NCBI RefSeq assembly: GCF_017916325.1
Contig: NC_090169.1
Location: 167,501 to 231,500, forward strand
Direction: 5' to 3'
Source of the DNA: Leishmania martiniquensis
Lineage: Eukaryota; Euglenozoa; Kinetoplastea; Trypanosomatida; Trypanosomatidae
DNA length: 64,000 nt
Shown here: piece after piece, positions 1 through 9,814 of the stretch
Layout of the letters: every line of letters begins with the position of its first letter
How positions within the stretch are numbered: the first letter of the stretch is position 1
Position numbers and translations under genes: made by a program
Notes under the pieces: generated by a model
What the model saw: the letters and a program-made list of their open reading frames with translations, nothing else
What the model was told of the DNA's origin: nothing
Databases searched by the model: none

Positions 1-599
1 GAGAGACCATCGTAAAGGAAATTACGAGCATCTTGCAGGCCTACTCGCTCAGCATCGACATCCGCCACGTCTACCTCCTCGCCGACGTGATGACGAGCCG
101 TGGCGTGGTGCTCGGCATCACTCGATACGGTATTCAGAAGATGAACAACAACGTTCTCACCATGGCGTCCTTCGAGCGCACCACAGAGCACCTGTACAAT
201 GCGGCGATGACGGAAAGGGAGGACGTTAATCTCAGCGTCTCCGAGAGCATCATCATTGGCAAGCCGATCCCTCTCGGCACCAGCAGCTTCAACATCCTCC
301 TGGACAAGGGCAGCATCGCGCCACCCGGCTCCAACACGGGCCGAATGCCGTCACCTCATACGAGCACGAACGTGAGAGCTACCGCAGCAGTGGCCTCACC
401 GTCTTCCGGCAAGGTGGCAGCGGTCGGCAAGCACGCGAAGAGGGCGGTGTCGACGCCGAAGGAGGTGTTCCTGCGCAACTCGTACATGGCGTACGCTGCC
501 GCGCACAGTTCGGGGACAAATCAGCGCCCGCGCGGCGGCTTTTGGAGTCGACCGCTCTCTGCCGAGGGCGCCTTCCGAGTGGATATCTTCCCTTTATGA
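1..599 (+). CDS. RPC160: RNA polymerase III largest subunit, C-terminal part (5' end outside window)
   Basis: The open frame is already running at position 3 and ends at TGA 597-599, so only about 198 C-terminal residues are visible. The first 100 residues match the conserved end of Pol III subunit RPC1: a segment with DVMT, GVVLGITRYG, VLTMASFERTTEHL and SESIIIGKPIPLGT in order. This part of the clamp/cleft closes the active-centre module of the enzyme that makes tRNA, 5S rRNA and, in trypanosomatids, U-snRNAs. Eukaryotic RPC1 normally ends soon after the PLGT region. Here a low-complexity, basic tail of about 90 residues (Ala/Ser/Lys/Arg-rich, ending in FPL) follows without a break. The next gene, COG6, starts 800 bp downstream on the same strand. 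The family call is secure; the function of the tail is unknown. Confidence 0.9.
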   Translation, partial: ETIVKEITSILQAYSLSIDIRHVYLLADVMTSRGVVLGITRYGIQKMNNNVLTMASFERTTEHLYNAAMTEREDVNLSVSESIIIGKPIPLGTSSFNILLDKGSIAPPGSNTGRMPSPHTSTNVRATAAVASPSSGKVAAVGKHAKRAVSTPKEVFLRNSYMAYAAAHSSGTNQRPRGGFWSRPLSAEGAFRVDIFPL

Positions 600-1399
600 C
601 GTATTCCGAAAGCATAGTCACAGCGCGGTGAGCGCTACGGCTAGTCGCAGCCACGGGGTGCCCCTCTACTACCACCACCACCACCACACAACTCAGTGCA
701 GCTGGCGACATCTGTCGCTCTTAACAGTACCGCTCGCTCCTTAACGCTGGACTAAGACAGACACAATGGAAGTGTACGAAGCAAACGCCGGCGTGATGGT
801 GCGTCGATTTCATTCACGTCGGCAGTAGCCAATGTCTGTGTATCTGTGAGTGTGTCAAGGGTAGAGGACGAATGCCCGCGCACACGGCGCGCGTCTGCCG
901 CCGCCAAAGGTGCCCCCTTAAGAAATGACGCATTTACACCGCATCACAGAGAGAGAGCAGTGGCAGAGCTCCTCCGACACACACACACACATATACAGAC
1001 AGACATTGGCTACTGCCGACGTGAAGGAGGCAGCGTTCAGAAAGGTACATGGGCGGCAGTCGCCATCCGCCCATGAGCTTCCTTCCTCCCTCCTCCCGCG
1101 CGCCGTAAGCCTCTCAGGCCTCCACTGATCACTGCGTGAGCTTCTTCATAGGCGAAGGCCGCGACTCCATCCTCTCTTTCTGTTCTTCTTGCGCATGGGC
1201 GCATATCTCGATGCATCGCGCCTCCGTCAGCCGAGAAGGAGGACCCCCTCTCGCTCTCCACCCCTCCCCATGCGTCGGTGACAGACTTGAGGCCTTCGCC
1301 CTCCATCCGTTTCTCTTCACCACCACCGCCCCTTCTCACCTCCCTCTCTCTCGTTCTCTCCAGCTAAGTGTCTCAGCCGCGCCCTGTGAATCGTAGCGA
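600..1399 (+). other. Intergenic spacer (RPC160 3'UTR / COG6 5'UTR)
   Basis: No gene is supported here. The spacer holds a short CCA repeat near 668-687, a CA run near 978-990, and pyrimidine-rich stretches from about 1140 to 1376 that would serve trans-splicing of the COG6 mRNA. Short ORFs on both strands are compositional noise. Confidence 0.6.
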
Positions 1400-4300
1400 A
1401 TGAACGCGCATGTAAACGGTGCGGTTGCACCAGTGCCACTGCCGCTGCCTTTCTCGCTGCCATCCGCCAGTGTGCAGTCCTCACCCGCTGTGTCCGAGAA
1501 GCAGCCCTCGGCTTCCAGTGTAGCAGATGGCTTCACGTCAGCGACAGCGACTTCGCACGCAGCCTCGTCACGCGAGACGCCCTCCGTGCTTTCCCGGCCG
1601 CAACCGCCCACCGATGCAACTAGCCCCAAAGCCGCGACGGGAGGCGCGGCGGTCCATGCGACGTCGGCGAAGAACAACGCAACGCAACGCAAGGTGGCGA
1701 AGCTGCTGGACATCGCAGCCAGCAACGAGATCAAGGAACTTGCAAGCTACGTGGACAACATCTTGCCGGGCTACTTCCGCTGCATGGGCAACAGTGACAA
1801 GGATGGATCCAGCACTGCCGAGATCGCGGAGCCCAGCCACATCACTAGCGGCAACAAAGCTATCACGTCCGCCGCGCTACGCAGCGCCCTCGACCATCGT
1901 AGCATCTTTGTGCACAAGAGATTCCTGCAAGAATTAACAGCCGTCTACCAGAGCTATCAGCGTGTGGCTGCTCAGGTCGATGAGCTGCAGGCCAAGTGTT
2001 CCAGCTTAGAAGAAGTGCTGAACACCTCTGCGGGTCGCCCCAACAGAGAGGTGGAAGACTTCTTTCACCAGATTCAGGCCTACCAAGCGGAGCTGCAGCT
2101 GGTGCAAACCCACGACAAGGAAGTCGATGAGTTCCGCAAGCAGCATGACTTCGGCGCCGCGGAGCAGCAGGTGCTAGAGGAGGGAGCAGTCGATATGGCG
2201 TTCCTCAACGTGCTGGAGCGTGCGCGGCAGGTGCACCAGCGCAGCAGGGAGCTCATGCACTCCCAGGAATACCATCAAGGCGCAGTAGCAGTAATGGAGT
2301 CCACGCACGGGGCCATCGCGCGCGCCACGGAGAAGATCGTGCGTCACCTTCTCTCCACCGCCGGCAGTGCCACCGGCAGCGGCGAGGGACACGGTGCTAG
2401 GGTCGCTGCGTCCTCTGCGGCCGGCGGTGTCGGGTCGATCGCGGCGGATGTACCAGAGATCACAGGCTTCCAGCTGCGGTGTGTACGCCTCCTGTACGAG
2501 GAGAGCCCATCGCTGCACGAGAAGTTTCTCGATGAGGTTGCACGACTGCGTCGGGCGTCAGTGTTGCGGCGCTACTTCCATCTCCTCACAACCGGCTCGT
2601 CGAACACGTCCACTGGCCTCTATCAGTCCGGGGGTCAGCCCGCCACGTACGGCGAGGGCGCTGGCGTTGGGCGCGGCAGCGACGCGGCCGGGATGGGTGC
2701 CCGCCCCCTCGAGGCGGAGCTGAACAATCCGACATACTTCTTCAGCTCTCTTTGCGCGTGGCTGCATCAGACCATCGTGGAGGAGCAGGACTTCCTTCAC
2801 AGCCTTTTCCTCAGCGATGAGCCAGAGGTGGGGCAGGGAGGGCGGCGCCGCCACCCGACCACAGCGGTGTCGTCGCCATCTTCGCCACACGCTGAAAGTG
2901 ACGCCGCACGAGCAGCGCACGACACAGCGCGGCAGCAGGCGCTACTCGACAGTGTATTTGGAGGCGTGTGCAAGCACATTCGGGCGGCGCTCGATAACGT
3001 CCTCGAGCGGCTGGGGCGGACAGCGACAGTACTGGGCGCGGCTACTGGTGGCTCAGAGAGCGGAGGAAGAGGTGATCGGGGCGGCAGCACCGCCCTTGCG
3101 GAGAGAAGAGGGGGGGACTTCGCTCCGAGCAAGGGCCCGCGGGGCCTGACTGGGGGGCTGACACGTTTGTTCATGGCCGCGACTGGCCGATCGCCCGCTG
3201 GGGCCTTCCGCGGCGCAGGGCAAGACGAGTCCAACGCGTTGCTTCAGCGGTACGCCGGCGTGACCACGCGCGCGCAGCAAGAAGCCGTCGCCTCATCTAT
3301 GTTGCGCCCCCCGCTGCAGGGAGTCCAGGCGTGCGTGACACTGGTGCAGCTGTTCGAGTACTACACAGCGACAACGTTTGTGCCGCTGCTGGGGGAGGGC
3401 TCTGCACTCACCCGACTGATTAGCCAAACCGCCCCCAAGCAAACGCGCGAGCTGTTTCAGCGGCTGCTGCATGTCTTGGAAGCGCACTTGCTGGATAGCA
3501 CGGCGGGCATTATTGGCCGCACTGTGACGCTGCGGAGGCTAGCATCGTCCAATGCGCTAAGGCAGGCGGTCGACAGTGACGACGCACAAAACACGTTGTT
3601 GCCAACCATGGAGCAGACCTCCACCACGAAGACGGGCTCCTCCGCTTATGTACTCAACTTCCTCGTCGCCTTCACGTACGGCAGCGACGTAAACGGCGTG
3701 AGCGGCTTGTCGAATGCATCAGAGAGCTCACTGCCGAACGACAGTGAGAGCGATGCCTCCATGCTCGCCTCCTCTCTCTCCGCTGCGACTGTCACGACGA
3801 GATTCCGACAAGCGAACGATGGTCAACTGCAGCGTCATAGCGCGCACGACCTTCGGCGCGTCCTATCACAGCTCATTCTGCCCCCATCCCCTGAGGTGAT
3901 GGCGTACTGCTCCGTCGTGCACTCCGTACTTCAGGACACCGCACGTCAAGTCGAACTGCTTCGTGCGATTGCCAAGCAGCAGTCCGCTGCAGTGGCGCAG
4001 GGGTGCGACTCACGCCACCAGCCCGCGGCCTTGGAGCCCGGCTCAGCGGCGCCGACTTTGCATACGAACGTGAAGTTGTTTCTGCGGGACCTGCTGCTGT
4101 CACTTCTCCAAGCCGCGCACTCGGTGGAGACGGACGGGCCCCTGCGGGCGAACCTCGATGACCCATGTCGGGCAATCGTGGAGTACAATGTGCTGCACGA
4201 ACTGCGCGACGTGTTGGAGCAGCATGCAACGGTGTTTGAAGCGCTCTTCAGCGGGTCAGATGCACAGAGTCAAGAGGCGAAGCAGACGTTGGACTTCATT

Positions 4301-4771
4301 CGGCGAGAGTGTGTCACCACTATGGCGGCTCTGCGTCAGCGCCTGGTGTCCACGTGGGCAAACGCGATCAAGCTCTTCTACTTCCCTGTGTCAACAGCGG
4401 CCGTTGTCGCGGCGGTGTCGAGCGCTTCGGCCGCGGAGGCGGATGAGAAACGGTTCATCACACTAAAGAAAGATGTGCGGCGAGTGCTGAAGCAGTTGAT
4501 GAATGTGTACAACACCGTCGCCTCCCTGGGCCACTTGCCGGAGCCTGTGCCGCTCCTTTTGGCGGTCGCCGGCGGCGACGGCGATATCTGCGAAGAGGTG
4601 CGCAGAAAAGTCACCCTCAGCATCGTGGAGGATGTGTATCCGGAGGAATTCAAGATGCTGCCCTCTTTGCCTCCCACCGAAGAACTGCTGGCAGTGCTAA
4701 GCGAAATGGCGCCGCAGAATTTACTGATGCTGGTCGACTTCAGCTCCCCAGCACCTGCTGCATCGGCGTAG
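1400..4771 (+). CDS. COG6: Conserved oligomeric Golgi complex subunit 6
   Basis: This 1123-residue protein is the trypanosomatid form of COG6, a lobe-B subunit of the COG tether that captures intra-Golgi retrograde vesicles. A disordered Pro/Ser/Ala-rich N-terminus (about 1-95) precedes a helical segment with a coiled coil (about 175-240) containing the COG6-type stretch FHQIQAYQAEL. A helical-rod region follows, with the family hallmark near 460, FSSLCAWLHQTIVEEQDFL, equivalent to the DMLAWLHQA..SE..FL motif of human and yeast COG6. Low-complexity insertions near 320-345, 490-520 and 560-620 account for much of the extra length over the roughly 650-residue human protein. ATG 1400 is the first in-frame ATG after the upstream pyrimidine tracts. 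The stop is TAG at 4769-4771. The call rests on the motif and overall helical layout. Confidence 0.82.
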   Translation: MNAHVNGAVAPVPLPLPFSLPSASVQSSPAVSEKQPSASSVADGFTSATATSHAASSRETPSVLSRPQPPTDATSPKAATGGAAVHATSAKNNATQRKVAKLLDIAASNEIKELASYVDNILPGYFRCMGNSDKDGSSTAEIAEPSHITSGNKAITSAALRSALDHRSIFVHKRFLQELTAVYQSYQRVAAQVDELQAKCSSLEEVLNTSAGRPNREVEDFFHQIQAYQAELQLVQTHDKEVDEFRKQHDFGAAEQQVLEEGAVDMAFLNVLERARQVHQRSRELMHSQEYHQGAVAVMESTHGAIARATEKIVRHLLSTAGSATGSGEGHGARVAASSAAGGVGSIAADVPEITGFQLRCVRLLYEESPSLHEKFLDEVARLRRASVLRRYFHLLTTGSSNTSTGLYQSGGQPATYGEGAGVGRGSDAAGMGARPLEAELNNPTYFFSSLCAWLHQTIVEEQDFLHSLFLSDEPEVGQGGRRRHPTTAVSSPSSPHAESDAARAAHDTARQQALLDSVFGGVCKHIRAALDNVLERLGRTATVLGAATGGSESGGRGDRGGSTALAERRGGDFAPSKGPRGLTGGLTRLFMAATGRSPAGAFRGAGQDESNALLQRYAGVTTRAQQEAVASSMLRPPLQGVQACVTLVQLFEYYTATTFVPLLGEGSALTRLISQTAPKQTRELFQRLLHVLEAHLLDSTAGIIGRTVTLRRLASSNALRQAVDSDDAQNTLLPTMEQTSTTKTGSSAYVLNFLVAFTYGSDVNGVSGLSNASESSLPNDSESDASMLASSLSAATVTTRFRQANDGQLQRHSAHDLRRVLSQLILPPSPEVMAYCSVVHSVLQDTARQVELLRAIAKQQSAAVAQGCDSRHQPAALEPGSAAPTLHTNVKLFLRDLLLSLLQAAHSVETDGPLRANLDDPCRAIVEYNVLHELRDVLEQHATVFEALFSGSDAQSQEAKQTLDFIRRECVTTMAALRQRLVSTWANAIKLFYFPVSTAAVVAAVSSASAAEADEKRFITLKKDVRRVLKQLMNVYNTVASLGHLPEPVPLLLAVAGGDGDICEEVRRKVTLSIVEDVYPEEFKMLPSLPPTEELLAVLSEMAPQNLLMLVDFSSPAPAASA

Positions 4772-5779
4772 CATTTTTCCGGTAAGCTACGGCGGTGCCA
4801 ACGGCGCAGAAGTAGGGCTCGTGGCGTTCATGGCAGCGGCGCTGCGGTTGCTGTTGGAGTCCAGTGTGTGTTTTCTTTCTTTGTGGGTGATGCCTCACGA
4901 AAGGGGGGGCGCTGTGTAGCCCTGTGTGGACGGTATCCTCTCCGCCTGCCCACGGCCCTGCCTGGCCCACAGGGTCTGCTGTCCCCGCGCTTTGTTTTAC
5001 CCACGTACACCTCACCTCTTTTGTGTAAGTGCCTGGGACGGTGAGCTCCCTCTGACCAAGCGCCACTACAGGTGATGCAGAGAAAAAGGACACGAGGCTG
5101 CAGGACGCGCTCCGATTGGCGCAGCGCCCCCACCCACCCACCCAAGCAAGGGCTCATCGCCTACGACCGTATGTGTGTATGTGTGTGTGTGTGTATGCGT
5201 GTATGCCGTCACGCAGGTGTCATCGTGGTTGTAAGAAAACAGTTGCGCGCCCCGCTCTTTCTCAGCGGACTGCTGGTCGCCACATGGGCACGCACACGGC
5301 TGGCCACTGCCAGCCACCACCACCACCCGCCGCCAGTGGCGATCGATGCGCAGGCCACCGCCTCCTCCTCCTCCGTGTCGCTCCCCTAATGCCTCCTTTT
5401 GACTTTGTCATGGCAGTCGCTCGCTCATCAAATCGAAAAGCGCGGCGCCACTTTGTGTGTGTGTGTGGAGGGGGGAGGGGGGCGTCTTGCTTGAGGATCC
5501 GTAGTGCGTGCCCCATCCCTGCACTGCCAACGGCGCACTCGGCTGCCTGGGCAGGAGAGGCGCACAGAGTGCTGTGCATCGGTCCCTCCACGCGCCAAAC
5601 TCGAGACGATTCCTTACAGAGTCCAACCCGCTCAGCCCCCAATCATCAGCTCCTTTCTTCCCGTAGTATCCCTCCCCTCCCCTCCGTCATCCGCTCGCTC
5701 ACATACCCGATCGCCTCCCCGCCCCCCCTCGACAGCCCTCTGACGCTCCCCCTCCCCCGAGCCTACTGTGCACCCTCCG
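4772..5779 (+). other. Intergenic spacer upstream of the NUP-family pair
   Basis: No gene is supported. The spacer contains a GT-rich microsatellite (about 5170-5205), a CCA/CAC repeat near 5317-5330, a second GT run near 5455-5468 and long C/T tracts from 5650 on. A 305-codon open frame across 5116-6033 is low-complexity and overlaps the better-supported NUP start in another frame, so it is not annotated. Confidence 0.6.
5711..5735 (+). promoter_or_regulatory. Candidate spliced-leader acceptor for the first NUP gene
   Basis: A nearly pure C/T tract ends in ACAG (AG at 5734-5735), 45 nt before the chosen ATG at 5780. This is the usual arrangement of a trypanosomatid trans-splice site. It is predicted from sequence only. 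Confidence 0.4.
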
Positions 5780-7468
5780 ATGCACCGATCACCCATGCGA
5801 CGGGAGCAGCTTGTACATCTTCCTCTGCTGCTGCTGCTACTGCTTGCTGGTGCGCCGGTGCTGCCGCGCGCGCTCGCCCTCTCCGTCATCAGCTCCGATG
5901 CCGATGGCAGTGGCAGCTCGGCTGTAGCGAGGAAGGCGAGGAGGGAACCTGTCACAGTCTTTATGTGTGCGGGGAGTGGCGGCTTCTACGGCGCACACGA
6001 GCTCAGTGGCCTCATGAAGGCCATGAAGGATAGGCAGGCGCTGTCGCTCATGCACTGCCAAACGGCGCATCTGGGCTACATTCAGCACGCGGATGGTCAC
6101 GCGGTGCGTAGCCTCATCGTCACCACAGGCATCAACTACATCAGCTCCTCACTCTGCACGCGAAGCGTTCTCAAGCTGCGTCGCCAGCACGGCTACGTGT
6201 ATAGCGCCATGGTGTTCGTCGGCACCTCCGGCTTCTCGCCCATGTTGGGCGGCTGGGACCCGACTAACACATCCTCCTACGCCGCCTTCAAGGCGAGCGA
6301 GGAGGAGGCGATGAGAAAGGGCGAGACTGCCGTCCGTGGCGTGGGCGAGGCTCCGCCACCACCGCCTTCCAAGGCGCTGCAGCAGATGCTTGATGAGCAG
6401 GCAAACGAGGAGCGACTTCGGCCGGCGGCTGTAGACGACGGCCAGCTCTTCGCGCTTCCCGTCCCGTCGCAGCTCAACTTCGAGGACGCCCGCACCGGCG
6501 AACAGGTGGACTGGGATGGGTGCTCGCCACGCGTACCGAGCGCCATCACCCCCCTGTCTCTCGGCAGTGTGTGTGTAACATCGACAGCGTATCTGATCGA
6601 AACGGGAAGCTGCACAGAGCGTATACGTCACACACAGTGCAGCCGACCTCAATGCAGCAGCTTTCGCAGCAAGCTCGACAGCGAAACAAAAGTGTTCTTC
6701 GCTAGCGACTCGCTTGCCCGGCAAATTATGGGGGCATCGCATGGCAAGAAGTGGCCGGAGATGCCAGAGATCGTCAAGAAGGGGCAAGCGCACTTCTGGG
6801 CCGCCAACGAGGCTGTAGAGCCAGTTGACGAAGCAGGGGAGCGCCGCCCCGCTGCCCCGTCCGGCCCGTCCTTCGTCACGTGCGCTGAGGCCACCGGGAA
6901 CACGATCAACTCCGGAGCTGAGCGCGACTACCTTTGCCGGGAGCATGCCTCTCACGCCCTCGACCTTGCACAGCGCCTTCTGGCGGAGGGCGGCCACCGC
7001 GAGGCACACCCCAAGGGCTCCCCCCTCACCACGCAGAATGTGGCGTGTGTGCGGGCCATGGAGTCGATGGGCTTCCTGCGCTCCTTGGCGAACGACAACA
7101 CCGCCGGCGACATTCCCGCGGCTGTGGTGCGCGGTGCCTCAAGCTACGACATGCACCCCATGAAGAAGGTGTACGTGCCGCCGGCAGTGTGGCGGTCGGC
7201 GCTCGCCACAGGCCAGCTGACTGTGAGCCCACGCGTCGCCGCCGCGCTGGCGGTGGAGGAGGCGAATGCCACCGATGTCGGGGGCGCATGGCTGGAGAGC
7301 GGCATCACCGCGTACACATGGCACCAGAACCCGCACTTCATGCCCGAGGGCGAGTACGAGGCCTTCCTCACCGCGTCCTACCACTACGCCGTCGAGGCAG
7401 CAACCTTCGTTGTGTCCAACTACTTCTTTGGGGGTCGCTGCTTTTCTTCAGCGAACGGCACATCCTGA
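5780..7468 (+). CDS. Secreted NUP-family (purine nucleoside phosphorylase-like) protein, copy A
   Basis: A 562-residue protein with a basic N-terminus and a run of leucines (about residues 13-33) that reads as a cleavable signal peptide, so it should enter the secretory pathway. The rest resembles the NUP (purine nucleoside permease) family, which has a PNP/UDP-phosphorylase fold. Matching features in order: VTTGINYISSSLC; VFVGTSGFSPMLGGW; LGSVCVT near 260; FWAANEA; a CAE motif; then the family signature CVRAMESMGFLRSL near 422 and VVRGASSYDM near 448. A Cys-rich insertion containing CSRPQC follows LGSVCVT and fits a disulfide-stabilised luminal or extracellular domain. It forms a tandem pair with the paralogue at 8150. 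ATG 5780 follows the predicted acceptor. Actual activity (phosphorylase, hydrolase, or binding and transport) cannot be settled from sequence. Confidence 0.7.
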   Translation: MHRSPMRREQLVHLPLLLLLLLAGAPVLPRALALSVISSDADGSGSSAVARKARREPVTVFMCAGSGGFYGAHELSGLMKAMKDRQALSLMHCQTAHLGYIQHADGHAVRSLIVTTGINYISSSLCTRSVLKLRRQHGYVYSAMVFVGTSGFSPMLGGWDPTNTSSYAAFKASEEEAMRKGETAVRGVGEAPPPPPSKALQQMLDEQANEERLRPAAVDDGQLFALPVPSQLNFEDARTGEQVDWDGCSPRVPSAITPLSLGSVCVTSTAYLIETGSCTERIRHTQCSRPQCSSFRSKLDSETKVFFASDSLARQIMGASHGKKWPEMPEIVKKGQAHFWAANEAVEPVDEAGERRPAAPSGPSFVTCAEATGNTINSGAERDYLCREHASHALDLAQRLLAEGGHREAHPKGSPLTTQNVACVRAMESMGFLRSLANDNTAGDIPAAVVRGASSYDMHPMKKVYVPPAVWRSALATGQLTVSPRVAAALAVEEANATDVGGAWLESGITAYTWHQNPHFMPEGEYEAFLTASYHYAVEAATFVVSNYFFGGRCFSSANGTS

Positions 7469-8149
7469 CAGGGCAGCAGAGCAAGTGGTGTGGAGGGCGG
7501 CACACGAGGCAACTGGCAGGCCTGCAGTTGACGCACCTTTGCACTCCCGTGCCGTGCTTTCCGACCTGTTCGGCTCGTCCTCATCGCGCCCCTCCTTTCG
7601 CCGTGGCATCCTTGAGAAGCAGTTGGCGGAGGTGGTGGGAGGGTGACCGCGGCACCGCATCTCTTTACACTCACCTCACGGAGCTCCTCTCTGACTCAGC
7701 GCACACACACGCATTTCACCTCACCCGTACGCGCGAGTGCTAATCAGTGGCATAACAGCGAAATAAAGAGGCGAACGGCACTCCACACAGTTCTCGCAGC
7801 AGCAGCAGCTTCCCGACGGGGCGGGCGGGAAAAGTGAGCAGCGACTTTTCACTCACTGCTGCTCGCCTGAAGCCCCCTGCCCCTCCCCTTCTCATGCACC
7901 TGCACACATCGCCTCTGCGCATCATCCACATTTGCCCTCTGCATCGCCATCTCAGCGTGCTCTGCCACCCATATCGCCTCTCTCTCTATCGCCCATCAAG
8001 GCGACCTAATGCGCATCGATCCCGCAGCCACGGGCTAACAAGTAAAGCTGCGTCAATTCAAGTAAATACGCATATCCGTTAACATATCTTCCAGCGCTAA
8101 AGACTAGTACTCGCACCCGTCCTTCTTCCCCATTGCCTACCGTCTCACC
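7469..8149 (+). other. Intergenic spacer between the two NUP paralogues
   Basis: No gene is seen. Pyrimidine-rich stretches at about 7870-7990 and 8120-8148 are the likely trans-splicing signals for the second paralogue. Confidence 0.55.
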
Positions 8150-9814
8150 ATGCTCGCGCAGAGCATGCTCAACGCGGCAGCCGCGCTTCTCTTCGCCTAC
8201 ATTATCTATGTCTGCTTCAACCGCGACGGCACCGAGCTGCCGGGCCGCATGAAGGCCTACTATTACGTGACCAACGAGACGCAGAAACTGCTGGACGAGT
8301 CGCAGAAGGAAGCGGCGCGCGTGGTGGCGGCGCAGGTCGTCGGGGACGCGACCGCCGATGTGCTCATGCGGTACGGCGTGGCGCTTCGGGACGGTGATGA
8401 GGGTCTTGCAGCCACCATCAAGTATGTGCACCAGTACGGGCAGCTGGCCACTGCAAGCCAGCATCAGCGCGACGGGCGTGCGGGACCGGAGCCTTCGGCG
8501 GCCTCCGATCATCCGCCAGTGCGCGTGCACATTTTCCTGGCGGCAGACAACGGCACCTACTCCGGCATGCACGAGCTTTTCTACATCGCGGCGGCTATGC
8601 GATACAGCACCCGTCTTCACGTCGAGGGCTGCCGCTCCGCTCTTTTTGGTTTTCTGGAGAAGCCGGCGCGCGACTCGGCGGCGCAGAGGAGCGCAGCGCA
8701 TGAAGTGCTCAAAGTTCCGGTTTTAGCCGTCACCACCGGCATCTACGTGACGAGCGCCGCCGCGTGCACGGCGGCTGTGATGGAGCTGCCTATGTTCGAC
8801 GTGCAGAGTGTGACGTTGATCGGCACGGCGGGTGTGTCGCCGGTGGTGGGCGGCGGCGGCTGGAGCCCGCGCGTGCCGCCGGCGTCGCCAGCAGGTGAGT
8901 TTCTCGAGGCAAGCGAGGCAGCTGCCAATCCCGCTTGCCAGCAGTACTGGGCGCCGGAGTCCGAAAAGGTAGCGCTCGGCTCTGTTTGCGTCACGTACGC
9001 GTCGCTGACACAGGAATGTGGGCTGTGCGTCGAGGACAACGATCTGTCCTCGCTCTGCTCGCGGCCGCGCTGCCGGCTGCAGAACGCCGCCGCCCTTTTT
9101 GGCCCCTGTGCTTTCCGCCACCCCATGTCGTCCTTCGCGGAGCAGATGAAGCGTGCCATGGCTGGCAAGCCCTTTCCCAGTCCCTCAGCCACAGTGCGGG
9201 AGGCGGTGAAGGTATTCTGGGGGGCCAACGAGGCAACCATTGACTACGTCGCTGCCACCGAGGGCACACAGACGCGCCTGAGCAAGCGTATGCGCGCCAG
9301 CAGAGGACCCTCAGCGAACGCTTCGGCAGTGATACTGTCGTATGACCGCCTTCCACCCACCACGCCCATCTTACTGAACTGCGCAGAGGTGTCCACAAGT
9401 CAGATTCTCGCCGGGCCGCGCTCTGACGTCCTGTGCCGGCAATACACGGAGGAGGTGTTCGAGGGTCGGTACGTCGCCAGAGACCTTACGTGTGTGCAAG
9501 CGATGGAGGGGGTGGGGGTACTGCACGTGCTTACGCGCGAGTATCCCACCCTGCCGGTCGCCATCGTACGCGGCGCCTCCAACTACGACATGTTTCCGCT
9601 CTCCCGTCACGTCTACCGACTCAGAAACACTGCCATTCGCGGGAGGCGGGCGGACAACGAGTGGTACGTTGCGTGGGACCAGAAGGAGCACTACATCAGC
9701 GACGACGAGTTCCACCGCTACACAAAGGCGTCGTACCAGTACTCCATCGAGACAGCGAGCGCGGTGGTGCTCAACTACTTCCTCAGCGCAGAGACGGTGC
9801 TGCCCGGCATGTGA
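8150..9814 (+). CDS. Membrane-anchored NUP-family (purine nucleoside phosphorylase-like) protein, copy B
   Basis: A 554-residue paralogue of the preceding gene. The N-terminus has one hydrophobic helix (about residues 8-23, ending IIYVCF) followed by a charged stretch. That suggests a signal anchor or uncleaved signal rather than a typical cleaved peptide. The NUP/PNP-like core follows: HIFLAADNGTYSGMHEL, VTTGIYVTSAAAC, TLIGTAGVSPVVGGGGW, ALGSVCVTYASL, a Cys-rich insert with CSRPRC, FWGANEA, NCAEVS, then CVQAMEGVGVLHVLTR near 447 and IVRGASNYDM near 472. The last two elements are closest to the NUP signature, where the phosphorylase Asp of SD is replaced by N-Y-D. The order of motifs and the CSRPxC insert are shared with copy A, but overall divergence is high, so the duplication is old. 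Substrate is unknown; purine nucleosides are the family expectation. Confidence 0.7.
   Translation: MLAQSMLNAAAALLFAYIIYVCFNRDGTELPGRMKAYYYVTNETQKLLDESQKEAARVVAAQVVGDATADVLMRYGVALRDGDEGLAATIKYVHQYGQLATASQHQRDGRAGPEPSAASDHPPVRVHIFLAADNGTYSGMHELFYIAAAMRYSTRLHVEGCRSALFGFLEKPARDSAAQRSAAHEVLKVPVLAVTTGIYVTSAAACTAAVMELPMFDVQSVTLIGTAGVSPVVGGGGWSPRVPPASPAGEFLEASEAAANPACQQYWAPESEKVALGSVCVTYASLTQECGLCVEDNDLSSLCSRPRCRLQNAAALFGPCAFRHPMSSFAEQMKRAMAGKPFPSPSATVREAVKVFWGANEATIDYVAATEGTQTRLSKRMRASRGPSANASAVILSYDRLPPTTPILLNCAEVSTSQILAGPRSDVLCRQYTEEVFEGRYVARDLTCVQAMEGVGVLHVLTREYPTLPVAIVRGASNYDMFPLSRHVYRLRNTAIRGRRADNEWYVAWDQKEHYISDDEFHRYTKASYQYSIETASAVVLNYFLSAETVLPGM

Noticed and set aside
5116..6033. A 305-codon + strand open frame upstream of and overlapping the first NUP gene
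   Set aside because: It is Pro/Ser/Cys/Arg-rich, derived from microsatellite and pyrimidine tracts, and is incompatible with the NUP frame, which has a signal peptide and family motifs.
6149..7009. A 286-codon - strand frame across the first NUP gene
   Set aside because: Antisense shadow of a GC-rich coding region.
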